From Saprospirales bacterium (GTDB taxonomy: Bacteria; Bacteroidota; Bacteroidia; Chitinophagales; Saprospiraceae): 5,009 bases of DNA. The DNA lies in contig DLXL01000622.1 of assembly GCA_003448025.1 (NCBI GenBank), positions 2,757 to 7,765 on the forward strand. The letters run 5' to 3'. Below, piece by piece: positions 1-5,009 of the stretch; position 1 is the first letter of the stretch; each line of letters starts with the position of its first letter. The notes beneath the pieces are model-generated. The model was not told the origin of the DNA, made no database searches, and was given only the letters and a program-made list of their open reading frames with translations. Position numbers and translations under genes: made by a program.

Positions 1-288
1 CTGGCTCTGGGATTTCGGCGACGGACAAACCAGTACCCTGCAAAATCCTGTGCATGTGTACGAAAACTGCGGTGCCTATCAGGTAATCCTCATCGCCGGC
101 AATGTATGCGGCTCGGATACGCTGGTACAGGAAATTTCGGTCATTAGTTTCCCGACTGCCATATTTGATTTTCAGGTGGATGGTCTGGAACTGACCCTGC
201 AAAACCAATCCACCAATGGCGATTCCTGGCTTTGGAACTTCGGCGACGGACAAACCAGTGCCCTGCAAAATCCGCCGCCTCATGTGTA
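1..288 (+). repeat. Tandem PKD-module repeat at DNA level (copies 1-60 and 226-288)
   Basis: Bases 1-60 and 226-288 are closely similar over their whole length, including identical stretches such as ttcggcgacggacaaaccag; the second copy has three extra bases near its end (codons PPP against PV). The period is about 225-228 bases, or 75-76 codons, one PKD module. Identity that extends into third codon positions suggests recent duplication or gene conversion between modules. More copies may lie upstream of the window. Confidence 0.8.
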
Positions 289-655
289 TGCCGATACCGG
301 CGTGTACATCGTAACCCTCACCGTAACCAACCAGTGCGGAGTGAGCATTTTCCAGGAGGATGTAGAGGTCTCCCAGATGTCGAGCGCCGTTTCTGACCCT
401 GAAACTGCTCCAAAGGTGCTTATTAGGCCAAATCCCAATAACGGTATTTTCACACTGGAATGGCAAACAGATACAGGCAAACAAGCGCAGGTGCGGTTGT
501 TTAGTGCCTCCGGTGTGTTACTCCGGGAATGGCAACTGACCGAGTCTAAGGCCGTTATATACACCTCGGAACTTCCAGCCGGTATTTACCCGCTTCAGTT
601 ATCATCCGGAAAAAGAGTTGTTTGGAAAAAAGTAGTAATATCCAAAGGAGACTAA
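2..655 (+). CDS. PKD-repeat protein with T9SS type A C-terminal sorting domain (3' part only)
   Basis: The reading frame is open from base 2, so the start lies upstream and 217 C-terminal residues are visible. A GTG at 50 is not the start, because PKD sequence (WLWDFGDGQTS) is already encoded before it. Visible residues 1 to about 45 are the tail of one PKD domain. Residues about 49-123 are a second PKD domain with the hallmark WLWNFGDG (76-83) and the closing strand GVYIVTLTV. Residues about 137-217 form a type A sorting domain: the PNPNNG motif (143-148), the late LPAGIYPLQL segment, and a basic end (VWKKVVISKGD). In this family the C-terminal domain directs export by the type IX system across the outer membrane and is removed or lipid-anchored. 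PKD domains are Ig-like modules of extracellular adhesins and hydrolases. The catalytic or binding part is not in view, so the specific function is unknown. TAA is at 653-655; repeat element A starts 3 nt later. Confidence 0.93.
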   Translation, partial: WLWDFGDGQTSTLQNPVHVYENCGAYQVILIAGNVCGSDTLVQEISVISFPTAIFDFQVDGLELTLQNQSTNGDSWLWNFGDGQTSALQNPPPHVYADTGVYIVTLTVTNQCGVSIFQEDVEVSQMSSAVSDPETAPKVLIRPNPNNGIFTLEWQTDTGKQAQVRLFSASGVLLREWQLTESKAVIYTSELPAGIYPLQLSSGKRVVWKKVVISKGD

Positions 656-827
656 CAAGGCACAAAAGTGCGAAACACTAAGGCGCAAAGACGCTAAGGC
701 GCGAATGTTAGGCCTGCGGCCTAACATTTCAGCATTGACATCACTTCGTGTCTTCGTGCCTTGGTGTCTTCGCGCCTTCGTGTTTCGTACCTTCGTGCCT
801 TACGCATTAGTCTTAGTGCCTTCAGAA
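656..827. repeat. Period-8 inverted-repeat element A
   Basis: The left part carries units of the form cNaagRcg (ctaaggcg 678-685, caaagacg 686-693, ctaaggcg 694-701). The right part carries the reverse-complement form (tcgtgtct 746-753, tcgtgcct 754-761, tggtgtct 762-769, tcgcgcct 770-777, tcgtgttt 778-785, tcgtgcct 793-800). The two arms face each other around a perfect hairpin at 704-728. The element fills the whole gap between the PKD gene and the acetyltransferase gene: it starts 3 nt after the first stop codon, and its right end runs up to the GNAT start. Its centre and right half are shared with element B in the same orientation. Confidence 0.85.
704..728. terminator. Perfect 11-bp hairpin at the centre of element A, possible terminator
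   Basis: AATGTTAGGCC (704-714) pairs perfectly with GGCCTAACATT (718-728) across a TGC loop. It lies 49 bases after the PKD gene stop codon. There is no T-run behind it, so intrinsic termination is an inference from position and stem strength. It could equally be the core of a mobile or structural repeat. Confidence 0.4.
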
Positions 828-830
828 TAA

Positions 831-1325
831 ATGTATTTGCCGCCTTATCCAGATTATCCCACGTTGAATGGTGTACGCGTTCAGCTGCGCCCGGTTACAA
901 CCGTTGATGCTGAGGCCTTGCTCGACATTTCCTTTTACGATGGCAAAAAAGCCGAAACCATTGCTGAAGCCGCCGATATGCTCGGTAAAATTCACCAGGA
1001 CTACCTGCTCGGCGAAAGCATCCATTGGGGTATAACAGACCTGCAAACCGGCGAACTCGCTGGCACTTGCGGCTATTATCGTGGCGGATTCGGGCAGGGC
1101 GCCGGAGAACTCGGTTGTATCCTGCTTCCGCAACATCGCGGCAAAGGATACATGTCGGAAGCCATAGCCCTGGCTGCGCATTTTGGCCGGGAACAAATGG
1201 GATTGCAGCGCGTTTTTGCCGTCACCTCTCCTGATAATACCCCCGCCATCCGTCTGCTGGAAAAACTGTGTTTTCAAAAAACCTCCGAAACAGCAGAAGG
1301 GGATGTGATTTATGATTGGGGATAA
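831..1325 (+). CDS. GNAT-family N-acetyltransferase, RimJ/RimL-like
   Basis: A 164-residue single-domain protein of the usual GNAT length. The N-terminal strand VRVQLRPVTTVDAEAL (residues 15-30) is typical of Acetyltransf_3-type (RimJ/RimL) proteins. Motif A, the acetyl-CoA pyrophosphate loop, is GCILLPQHRGKGYMSEAI (95-112), with the Q-x-x-R-G-x-G signature at 101-106. Motif B is SPDNTPAIRLLEKLCF (133-148), with the conserved Asn136 followed by an amphipathic helix. These enzymes move acetyl from acetyl-CoA to an amine of a protein N-terminus or small molecule; the substrate here cannot be told. The start is well fixed: ATG at 831 directly follows an in-frame TAA (828-830). No Shine-Dalgarno is visible, as is usual in Bacteroidota. 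The gene is flanked on both sides by related repeat elements (A and B), and its stop codon touches element B. A cytoplasmic location is likely, since no signal peptide is seen. Confidence 0.9.
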   Translation: MYLPPYPDYPTLNGVRVQLRPVTTVDAEALLDISFYDGKKAETIAEAADMLGKIHQDYLLGESIHWGITDLQTGELAGTCGYYRGGFGQGAGELGCILLPQHRGKGYMSEAIALAAHFGREQMGLQRVFAVTSPDNTPAIRLLEKLCFQKTSETAEGDVIYDWG

Positions 1326-1527
1326 AAGGCGCAAAGTGTAACGCGAAGGCACGAAGACGCGAAGGCACGAAGGCACAAAGGCGCGAAGACGCTAAGGCGC
1401 TAAGGCGTTAGGGTTAGGCCTACGGCCTAACTTTCTCAGCATTGACGTCTGTCAATGCCACTTTGCGTCTTAGCGTCTTTGTGCCTTCGTGCCTTCGCGC
1501 CTTCGTGTTTCGTAACTTTGTGCCTTA
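1326..1527. repeat. Period-8 inverted-repeat element B between convergent genes
   Basis: The left arm contains eight consecutive 8-base units at 1344-1407 (cgaaggca, cgaagacg, cgaaggca, cgaaggca, caaaggcg, cgaagacg, ctaaggcg, ctaaggcg). The right arm holds six reverse-complement units at 1463-1510. The arms share a perfect 23-bp inverted match, 1358-1380 against 1477-1499. The outer ends are also mirrored: ggggataa followed by aaggcgcaaagt on the left (the GNAT stop), and on the minus strand ggggataaggcacaaagt on the right (the hydrolase stop). Both flanking genes therefore end with a TAA at the element boundary. Position and symmetry would suit a two-way terminator; that role is an inference. 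Confidence 0.88.
1413..1458. terminator. Twin hairpins in the centre of element B, possible bidirectional terminator
   Basis: GTTAGGCC (1413-1420) pairs with GGCCTAAC (1424-1431) across a TAC loop and is followed by TTTCTC. GCATTGAC (1439-1446) pairs with GTCAATGC (1451-1458) across GTCT. The first hairpin matches the centre of element A at 18 of 19 bases (707-725). These stems lie between two convergent genes, where a shared terminator would be expected. There is no strong U-tract. Confidence 0.4.
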
Positions 1528-2997
1528 TCCCCCGCTTTGCGCCTTCTTCACCACTTTCCATACCCCAGCGCCCGAGCCCGCGCGCAGGTGCAACCCGTAC
1601 ACACCCGCAGGAAGTCCTTGCAGACCCGACAAAGTATTTTGCCCAACATGCAAAGACATACGATTCTGCCAAACCACTCTGCCTGAAATGTCCAGAAGCA
1701 ACACATCTGTTTCACCTTCCAGAACCTGATCCAGCGAGATAACTAACTGATCCTCAAACGGATTGGGCGAAATTTGAGCCTGCAAACGCGTTGCCGGTTC
1801 CTGGGCGCTCACCGAGTAGCAGGCGTTTTGGGTCACGATCGGACTGAAGTAGTCGGCAATTTTCTGCGAACGCAACACTGGATTGATGGTGTAATGGTAA
1901 GAACCGTTGTCGCCATACCGCAAACATTCAAACAAGGCCAGGGCCGGGTTAAAGTCCGGGCACTGATCAAAATCGGTGGTGTACTGCATTTGTGCACCGG
2001 CAAAAGCCACAGAGATGGCCCCGCTGCCATAGGTTTTCATATAATTGGTATGCCAGGGGGTAAAACCCAGGTTACAATAATTGGAAATCACAAAAAAGGG
2101 AGTGCCCAGTCCAAAAGGCACCACTCCATCGCAGGTTTGATGGTAGAGATACACAGCAGGTGTATCGGGGCCTTGCAGCCAGTTGTTGGCGCCGCCTTCA
2201 TAAGGCACTCCGCCAAAAAGGTTCACCACGCCAATCACATTGGCATCGTACCCGTTCAGGTTCAGCGTGCCGTCTACCGGACCCAGGTCCGGACGGTTCA
2301 GCGCAGCGCCGGTGGGTTGAATGGTTTGGGTGACGCAGTTGAGCATATAACTGTTGGTGAGGTTGGCCGCCGGGGTGGGCGCAGGCACCAGAGCGCCGCA
2401 GGACACCGGCTTTTCCTCTGCCCGATCCAGAAAGCCTACTGCCATGGCGATAAATCCTCCGGCACTTTCGCCGCCCACGAGTACACGTTCGGTACAGGTA
2501 GAATCCAGCGCTGCCCGTGCTTTCAGCCAGCGAATGGCGCCTTTTACATCCTGCTGCCCCCGGTAGAGGGCTCGGATCAGCTCGGAGGAGTCGGCCGCGT
2601 ACAGGGTGGCGCCTGACTGGGCATCCGTGAGCGGATTGGCGATCGGGCCGGCGCTCTTGTGCCAGCCCAACCGGTAATTGACAGATGCTACCACGTATCC
2701 ACGCTGAGCCATTTCTTTAGCAATGGTGACAATGCCGGCATTCGGATCATCCTTGCAACCGCCCAGCCAGGACCCTCCGTGTACTACCACCAGCAAGGGC
2801 CGCGAGGGGTTATTATCGCCAACAGGTTTATAAAGATCCAACAGCAGGGTAGTAGAAATGCCGGCATAGTTGGGCATTGCGCCGTACACCAGGTCTTTTT
2901 CTATACGGAAGCCGTATTGTTTGGTGGTATACGGATTTTGGGCAACCAGGTAAACGGAGCACAGCATACAAGCCAGGAACAGGAATTGTTTTTTCAT
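1525..2997 (-). CDS. Secreted alpha/beta-hydrolase (carboxylesterase-like) with T9SS type A sorting domain
   Basis: A 490-residue protein. Residues 1-19 are a signal peptide (MKK, hydrophobic core, ending LVA before QNPYT). Residues about 45-385 are an alpha/beta-hydrolase of the BD-FAE/carboxylesterase type. They include the oxyanion-hole motif HGGSW (73-77), the nucleophile elbow GESAGG (176-181) with Ser178, and the likely acid Asp290 in HQTCDGVVP. The catalytic His is less certain; His368 in GSYHYT is the best-placed candidate. Residues about 405-490 are a type A sorting domain: SPNPFEDQL, LLDISGRVV, GLPAGVYGLHL and the basic tail VWKVVKK. Expected role: ester hydrolysis at the cell surface or outside the cell; the substrate is unknown. 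Nine cysteines follow the signal peptide, so disulfides are possible. ATG at 2997 is chosen for the signal peptide; no Shine-Dalgarno is seen. The last codons and the TAA merge into repeat element B, and the start lies 17 bases from element C. Confidence 0.92.
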   Translation of the reverse strand: MKKQFLFLACMLCSVYLVAQNPYTTKQYGFRIEKDLVYGAMPNYAGISTTLLLDLYKPVGDNNPSRPLLVVVHGGSWLGGCKDDPNAGIVTIAKEMAQRGYVVASVNYRLGWHKSAGPIANPLTDAQSGATLYAADSSELIRALYRGQQDVKGAIRWLKARAALDSTCTERVLVGGESAGGFIAMAVGFLDRAEEKPVSCGALVPAPTPAANLTNSYMLNCVTQTIQPTGAALNRPDLGPVDGTLNLNGYDANVIGVVNLFGGVPYEGGANNWLQGPDTPAVYLYHQTCDGVVPFGLGTPFFVISNYCNLGFTPWHTNYMKTYGSGAISVAFAGAQMQYTTDFDQCPDFNPALALFECLRYGDNGSYHYTINPVLRSQKIADYFSPIVTQNACYSVSAQEPATRLQAQISPNPFEDQLVISLDQVLEGETDVLLLDISGRVVWQNRMSLHVGQNTLSGLQGLPAGVYGLHLRAGSGAGVWKVVKKAQSGG

Positions 2998-3014
2998 AGG
3001 ATCGTGAAGTTTTG

Positions 3015-3194
3015 TTCACCGCTAAGTACGCAAAGATCGCGAAGTTTTCACCACTAAGGCACTAAGGACACTAAGGGGTGGGCAGCTGCGCTGCCAGGCT
3101 TGGAATGGTACAAAGACCCGGCAGCGCAGCTACCCACCCCTTAGTGTCCTTAGTGCCTTAGTGGTGAACCCCTCTTAGCGTACTTAGCGGTGAA
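3015..3194. repeat. Long near-perfect inverted repeat, element C
   Basis: The inner arms 3047-3095 and 3120-3168 pair over 49 bases with a single mismatch (C3083 against A3132), leaving a 24-base loop (3096-3119). The outer arms 3015-3031 and 3178-3194 pair perfectly over 17 bases, separated from the inner arms by unpaired 15- and 9-base spacers. The outer half of the inner arm uses the same 8-base unit as the other elements (ctaaggca, ctaaggac); the inner half is GC-rich (gggcagctgcgctgcc). It lies 17 bases from the hydrolase start, so any hydrolase transcript that starts beyond it would carry a large hairpin in its leader. Confidence 0.93.
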
Positions 3195-3217
3195 ATAAAC
3201 CTCACGCTTTCCTTCAT
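3158..3217 (-). CDS. Possible 19-residue leader peptide or gene remnant with strong Shine-Dalgarno
   Basis: On the minus strand GAGGAGG (3224-3230) sits 6 bases before an ATG (3215-3217) that opens 19 codons (MKESVRFISPLSTLRGVHH) and a TAA at 3158-3160. The last dozen or so codons are repeat element C sequence. No homology is recognised. It may be a leader peptide ahead of the hydrolase, the start of a gene that element C disrupted, or chance. The Shine-Dalgarno stands out because the other starts in this window have none. Confidence 0.2.
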   Translation of the reverse strand: MKESVRFISPLSTLRGVHH

Positions 3218-3284
3218 GTCTTTCCTCCTCTAAATGAGCTACTTACACCCCCCTTTATTTATCCAAATTTTTACCCTTCAAATT

Positions 3285-3384
3285 TTATCCACATTGAGTT
3301 ATCAACATTGTTGACAAGTTGAATCACAAATAATTATCATTGAATATCAACTGATTATAAAAGTTATTCACATTTTGTGGAAAA
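3285..3384. promoter_or_regulatory. AT-rich cluster of DnaA-box-like 9-mers upstream of nrdB
   Basis: TTATCCACA at 3285-3293 is a perfect classical DnaA box. TTATCAACA at 3299-3307 has one mismatch. TTATTCACA at 3364-3372 fits TTATNCACA. The minus-strand box TTTTCCACA, at 3376-3384, fits TTWTNCACA. A weaker one-mismatch site, TTATCCAAA, is at 3259-3267. The 110 bases 3281-3390 are about 75% A+T by my count. The last box ends 5 bases before the TTTG of the nrdB promoter. In E. coli the nrdAB promoter carries DnaA boxes and responds to DnaA, so a similar control is plausible here. The alternative is a replication origin, with the AT-rich stretch 3320-3368 as unwinding region. Confidence 0.6.
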
Positions 3385-3389
3385 CTTAC

Positions 3390-3420
3390 TTTGACACTCG
3401 CCAAAAAAGCCCTACTTTCG
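3390..3420 (+). promoter_or_regulatory. Bacteroidota-type promoter for nrdB
   Basis: TTTG at 3390-3393 (-33 element) is followed after 19 bases by TACTTTCG at 3413-3420, one mismatch from the Bacteroidota -7 consensus TAnnTTTG. Transcription would start near 3427 and leave a leader of about 175 nt before the nrdB ATG. No competing promoter of equal quality was seen nearer the gene. Confidence 0.5.
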
Positions 3421-3426
3421 CTTTCG

Positions 3427-3602
3427 CTTTTCAGCAGGTTATTTTACTCCGCCTTTCTTCCTGAACGTCCCTTCACTCATATTGAGCGTGCATGAGCCGG
3501 TTTAATCCGGATTCGCTTGGTGTCTGCCTTTAAAATATGCGTGTTGAACCAATTTCTGAAGCAAAAACATCAATCAATATAGTAGTCAAATTTACTTAAC
3601 CA
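3427..3602 (+). other. Long untranslated leader of nrdB
   Basis: Between the predicted transcription start and the nrdB ATG there is no convincing ORF. It contains a 10-bp palindrome AATCCGGATT (3504-3513), overlapping a short CCGG-TTTAAT-CCGG stem (3497-3510), and CTCATATTGAG (about 3476-3486). None matches a riboswitch I recognise. I did not find a good NrdR box pair here. The length suggests room for post-transcriptional or operator control, but nothing specific can be assigned. Confidence 0.3.
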
Positions 3603-4580
3603 ATGACCAACATAAACGAGCCCATTCTGGCGGATAACCCCGACCGCTTTGTGATCCTGCCGATCAACTACGCGGAGGTGTGGAAAATGTACAAAACCTC
3701 TGTTGCCTCCTTCTGGACCGCGGAGGAAGTTGACCTCACGCAGGACATCAACGACTGGGAGAACAAACTTACCGACAACGACCGGCACTTCATCAAACAC
3801 GTGCTGGCTTTCTTTGCCGCTTCCGACGGTATCGTCAATGAAAACCTCGTACTCAATTTCATGCGCGAGGTACAAATTCCGGAAGCTCGTTGCTTCTACG
3901 GATTCCAGGTTGCCATCGAGAACATCCACGCCGAGATGTATTCCCTGCTGATCGACACCTATATTAAGGATCCGAAAGAAAAGGATTACCTCTTCCACGC
4001 CCTGCAAAACCTGCCTTGCGTAGCTAAAAAAGGCGAGTGGGCTATGCGCTGGATTGAGAATGCGCCTACGTTTGCACACCGGCTCATTGCATTCGCTGCC
4101 GTAGAAGGTATTTTCTTCAGCGGCTCTTTCTGCAGCATCTACTGGCTGAAAAAACGTGGACTCATGCCAGGACTCACCTTCTCCAACGAGCTGATCAGTC
4201 GCGATGAAGGCATGCATACCGATTTCGCCTGCCTGCTGTACTCCATGTTGCAAAACAAAATTGACCCGTCTGAAATTCAGGCCATCATTACGGAAGCCGT
4301 GGAGTTTGAAAAGGAGTTCGTTACAGATGCCATTCCGGTATCGCTCATTGGCATGAATGCTGAAATGATGAGCCAATACATTGAGTTCGTGGCAGATCGC
4401 CTGCTGATGTCGCTTGGTAATGATAAAGTGTATAATACGGCCAATCCATTCCCATGGATGGATATGATTTCCATTCAAGGCAAGACCAATTTCTTTGAAA
4501 AACGCGTTGGCGATTACCAAAAAGCCGGCGTTATGGCCAAACGTGAAGAACAGGTGTTCTCCATGGAAGCCGATTTCTAA
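3603..4580 (+). CDS. nrdB: Ribonucleoside-diphosphate reductase, class Ia beta subunit (R2)
   Basis: This radical-generating subunit pairs with NrdA to reduce ribonucleoside diphosphates to deoxy forms in the cytoplasm. At 325 residues it is of usual length and closer to eukaryotic R2 than to E. coli NrdB. All diiron ligands can be placed by alignment from memory: Asp75 (AASDG), Glu106 and His109 (ENIHAEMY), Glu168 ([10 protein letters not shown]), Glu202 and His205 (RDEGMH). The radical Tyr113 is present, which argues for class Ia rather than tyrosine-less variants. Trp38 (SFWTAEE) and Tyr305 (DYQKAGVM) fit the radical-transfer path, and the C-terminal FSMEADF resembles the R1-binding heptapeptide FTLDADF of mouse. 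ATG at 3603 gives the normal N-terminus; no Shine-Dalgarno precedes it. Upstream are a Bacteroidota promoter and DnaA-box-like sites. nrdA, often adjacent to nrdB, is not next to it on either side in this window. Confidence 0.97.
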   Translation: MTNINEPILADNPDRFVILPINYAEVWKMYKTSVASFWTAEEVDLTQDINDWENKLTDNDRHFIKHVLAFFAASDGIVNENLVLNFMREVQIPEARCFYGFQVAIENIHAEMYSLLIDTYIKDPKEKDYLFHALQNLPCVAKKGEWAMRWIENAPTFAHRLIAFAAVEGIFFSGSFCSIYWLKKRGLMPGLTFSNELISRDEGMHTDFACLLYSMLQNKIDPSEIQAIITEAVEFEKEFVTDAIPVSLIGMNAEMMSQYIEFVADRLLMSLGNDKVYNTANPFPWMDMISIQGKTNFFEKRVGDYQKAGVMAKREEQVFSMEADF

Positions 4581-4613
4581 ACCATAACACTTAAAACAAA
4601 TACAACCACAGTC

Positions 4614-4949
4614 ATGGGCAAATTTGTTATTTCCACCCGCTCCAACGGCGAATTCCAGTTCAACCTCAAAGCCGGAAACGGTCAGGTGATCCTCAGCAGT
4701 GAAGGCTACTCCGCCAAAGCCGCCTGCATGAACGGCGTTGATTCTGTACGCAACAACTCTGGCGACGACAATCGCTACGATCGCAAAGAATCTTCCAACG
4801 GTAAATTCTACTTCAACCTCAAAGCCGGCAACGGCCAGGTGATCGGCAGCAGCCAGATGTATGAAAGTGAAGCTGGTCGCGACAACGGTATCGAATCCGT
4901 TAAGACAAACGCGCCAGACGCCACTGTTGACGACGAAACTGCGGCATAA
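4614..4949 (+). CDS. yegP: YegP-like protein with two tandem DUF1508 domains
   Basis: A 111-residue protein made of two copies of one short module. Copy 1 is residues about 3-48 (NGEFQFNLKAGNGQVILSS, then Y, NG, SVRNN) and copy 2 about 54-99 (NGKFYFNLKAGNGQVIGSS, then QMY, NG, SVKTN). The length, the duplication and the SNGKFYFNLKA and IGSSQMY stretches match E. coli YegP (UPF0339, DUF1508). The biochemical role of the family is not established; the fold is a small alpha/beta module that often occurs as a repeated pair. No signal peptide or membrane segment is present; the C-terminal tail is acidic (DDETAA). ATG at 4614 follows the nrdB stop by 33 bases with no promoter or terminator recognised between, so co-transcription with nrdB is likely. 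The symbol is given by family resemblance, not proven orthology. Confidence 0.92.
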   Translation: MGKFVISTRSNGEFQFNLKAGNGQVILSSEGYSAKAACMNGVDSVRNNSGDDNRYDRKESSNGKFYFNLKAGNGQVIGSSQMYESEAGRDNGIESVKTNAPDATVDDETAA

Positions 4950-4964
4950 TTTTTTTTACCGCAG
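4939..4964 (+). terminator. Weak hairpin and T-run at the end of yegP
   Basis: CTGCGG (4939-4944), inside the last yegP codons, is complementary to CCGCAG (4959-4964), with a 14-base loop that contains the TAA stop and a run of eight T (4950-4957). The T-run sits in the loop, not behind the stem, so this is not a standard intrinsic terminator. Termination could instead depend on repeat element D that follows. Confidence 0.25.
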
Positions 4965-5009
4965 AGACGCAGAGGCGCAGAGAAATAACACTCCGCGTCT
5001 CAGCGCCTC
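4957..5009. repeat. Period-8 inverted-repeat element D (cut by window end)
   Basis: The left arm has 8-base units (gcagagac, gcagaggc, gcagag) at 4961-4982. The right arm 4991-5009 is the reverse complement of 4964-4982 at 15 of 19 positions, with an 8-base loop. It has the same period and arrangement as elements A to C but a different unit sequence (cgcagagR rather than cNaagRcR). The outer end may lie beyond the window. Confidence 0.75.

Noticed and set aside
822..1376. 184-codon open frame on the minus strand across the GNAT gene
   Set aside because: It is antisense to a well-supported acetyltransferase, and its N-terminal codons are repeat element B sequence (FVPSRYTLRLL-type peptides arise from the 8-mer arrays).
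1344..1510. CRISPR array
   Set aside because: Units are 8 bases with no unique spacers and are arranged as inverted arms; no cas genes are present.
1774..2616. 280-codon open frame on the plus strand within the hydrolase gene
   Set aside because: It is antisense to a hydrolase with signal peptide, catalytic motifs and sorting domain; the translated product has no recognisable domain.
2940..2997. Lipoprotein signal in the hydrolase N-terminus (Cys10 or Cys13)
   Set aside because: The cysteines lie inside the hydrophobic core, too close to the N-terminus for a lipobox; cleavage near Ala19 with a T9SS sorting domain explains export better.
3015..3194. Insertion sequence or transposon with transposase
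   Set aside because: The element is only 180 bases and encodes no protein; it can at most be a non-autonomous element, and no target-site duplication was evident by eye.
3231..3300. Minus-strand promoter for the hydrolase (TAAAATTTG or TAAAAATTTG)
   Set aside because: The spacing inside the -7-like element is one or two bases too long, and no TTG at 19-21 bases upstream was found, so it was not called.
3427..3602. NrdR box or riboswitch in the nrdB leader
   Set aside because: The only loosely similar site (around 3575-3585, caatatagta) lacks the palindromic consensus and the usual paired copy; no conserved riboswitch core was recognised.
3570..4520. 316-codon open frame on the minus strand across nrdB
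   Set aside because: It is fully antisense to nrdB, whose active-site residues are all intact; the translation shows no family motif and its start overlaps the nrdB leader.

Overview
The window looks like chromosomal DNA from a Bacteroidota bacterium, probably near the Saprospiria/Cytophagia, though the lineage is an inference. The reasons are: two secreted proteins end in type IX secretion (T9SS) type A sorting domains; starts generally lack a Shine-Dalgarno sequence; a Bacteroidota-type promoter (TTTG, then 19 nt, then TAnnTT-like) precedes nrdB; and gene ends carry inverted repeats with an 8-base period.

Layout. 2-655 (+) is the 3' end of a PKD-repeat, T9SS-exported surface or secreted protein. 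656-827 is inverted-repeat element A. 831-1325 (+) is a RimJ/RimL-like GNAT acetyltransferase. 1326-1527 is element B, lying between the acetyltransferase and the convergent gene at 1525-2997 (-), a secreted alpha/beta-hydrolase (esterase-like) with its own T9SS sorting domain. The 605-base divergent gap 2998-3602 holds a near-perfect long inverted repeat (element C, 3015-3194), a doubtful 19-codon ORF with a strong Shine-Dalgarno, an AT-rich cluster of DnaA-box-like 9-mers (3285-3384), a promoter (3390-3420) and a leader of about 175 nt. 3603-4580 (+) is nrdB, the class Ia ribonucleotide reductase radical subunit, with every metal and radical residue present. 4614-4949 (+) is a two-domain YegP/DUF1508 protein, probably co-transcribed with nrdB. 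A fourth period-8 element starts at about 4957 and is cut by the window end.

The genes do not form one pathway. The two cargo proteins depend on the T9SS; nrdB supplies dNTPs for replication; yegP may ride on the nrdB transcript. The most interesting points are non-coding. First, a DnaA-box cluster lies directly upstream of the nrdB promoter, so it is either a DnaA-controlled nrd promoter or an origin candidate. Second, a family of period-8 inverted repeats begins within 0-3 nt of the TAA stop codons of three unrelated genes. No defence island, CRISPR array, transposase or RNA gene was recognised.
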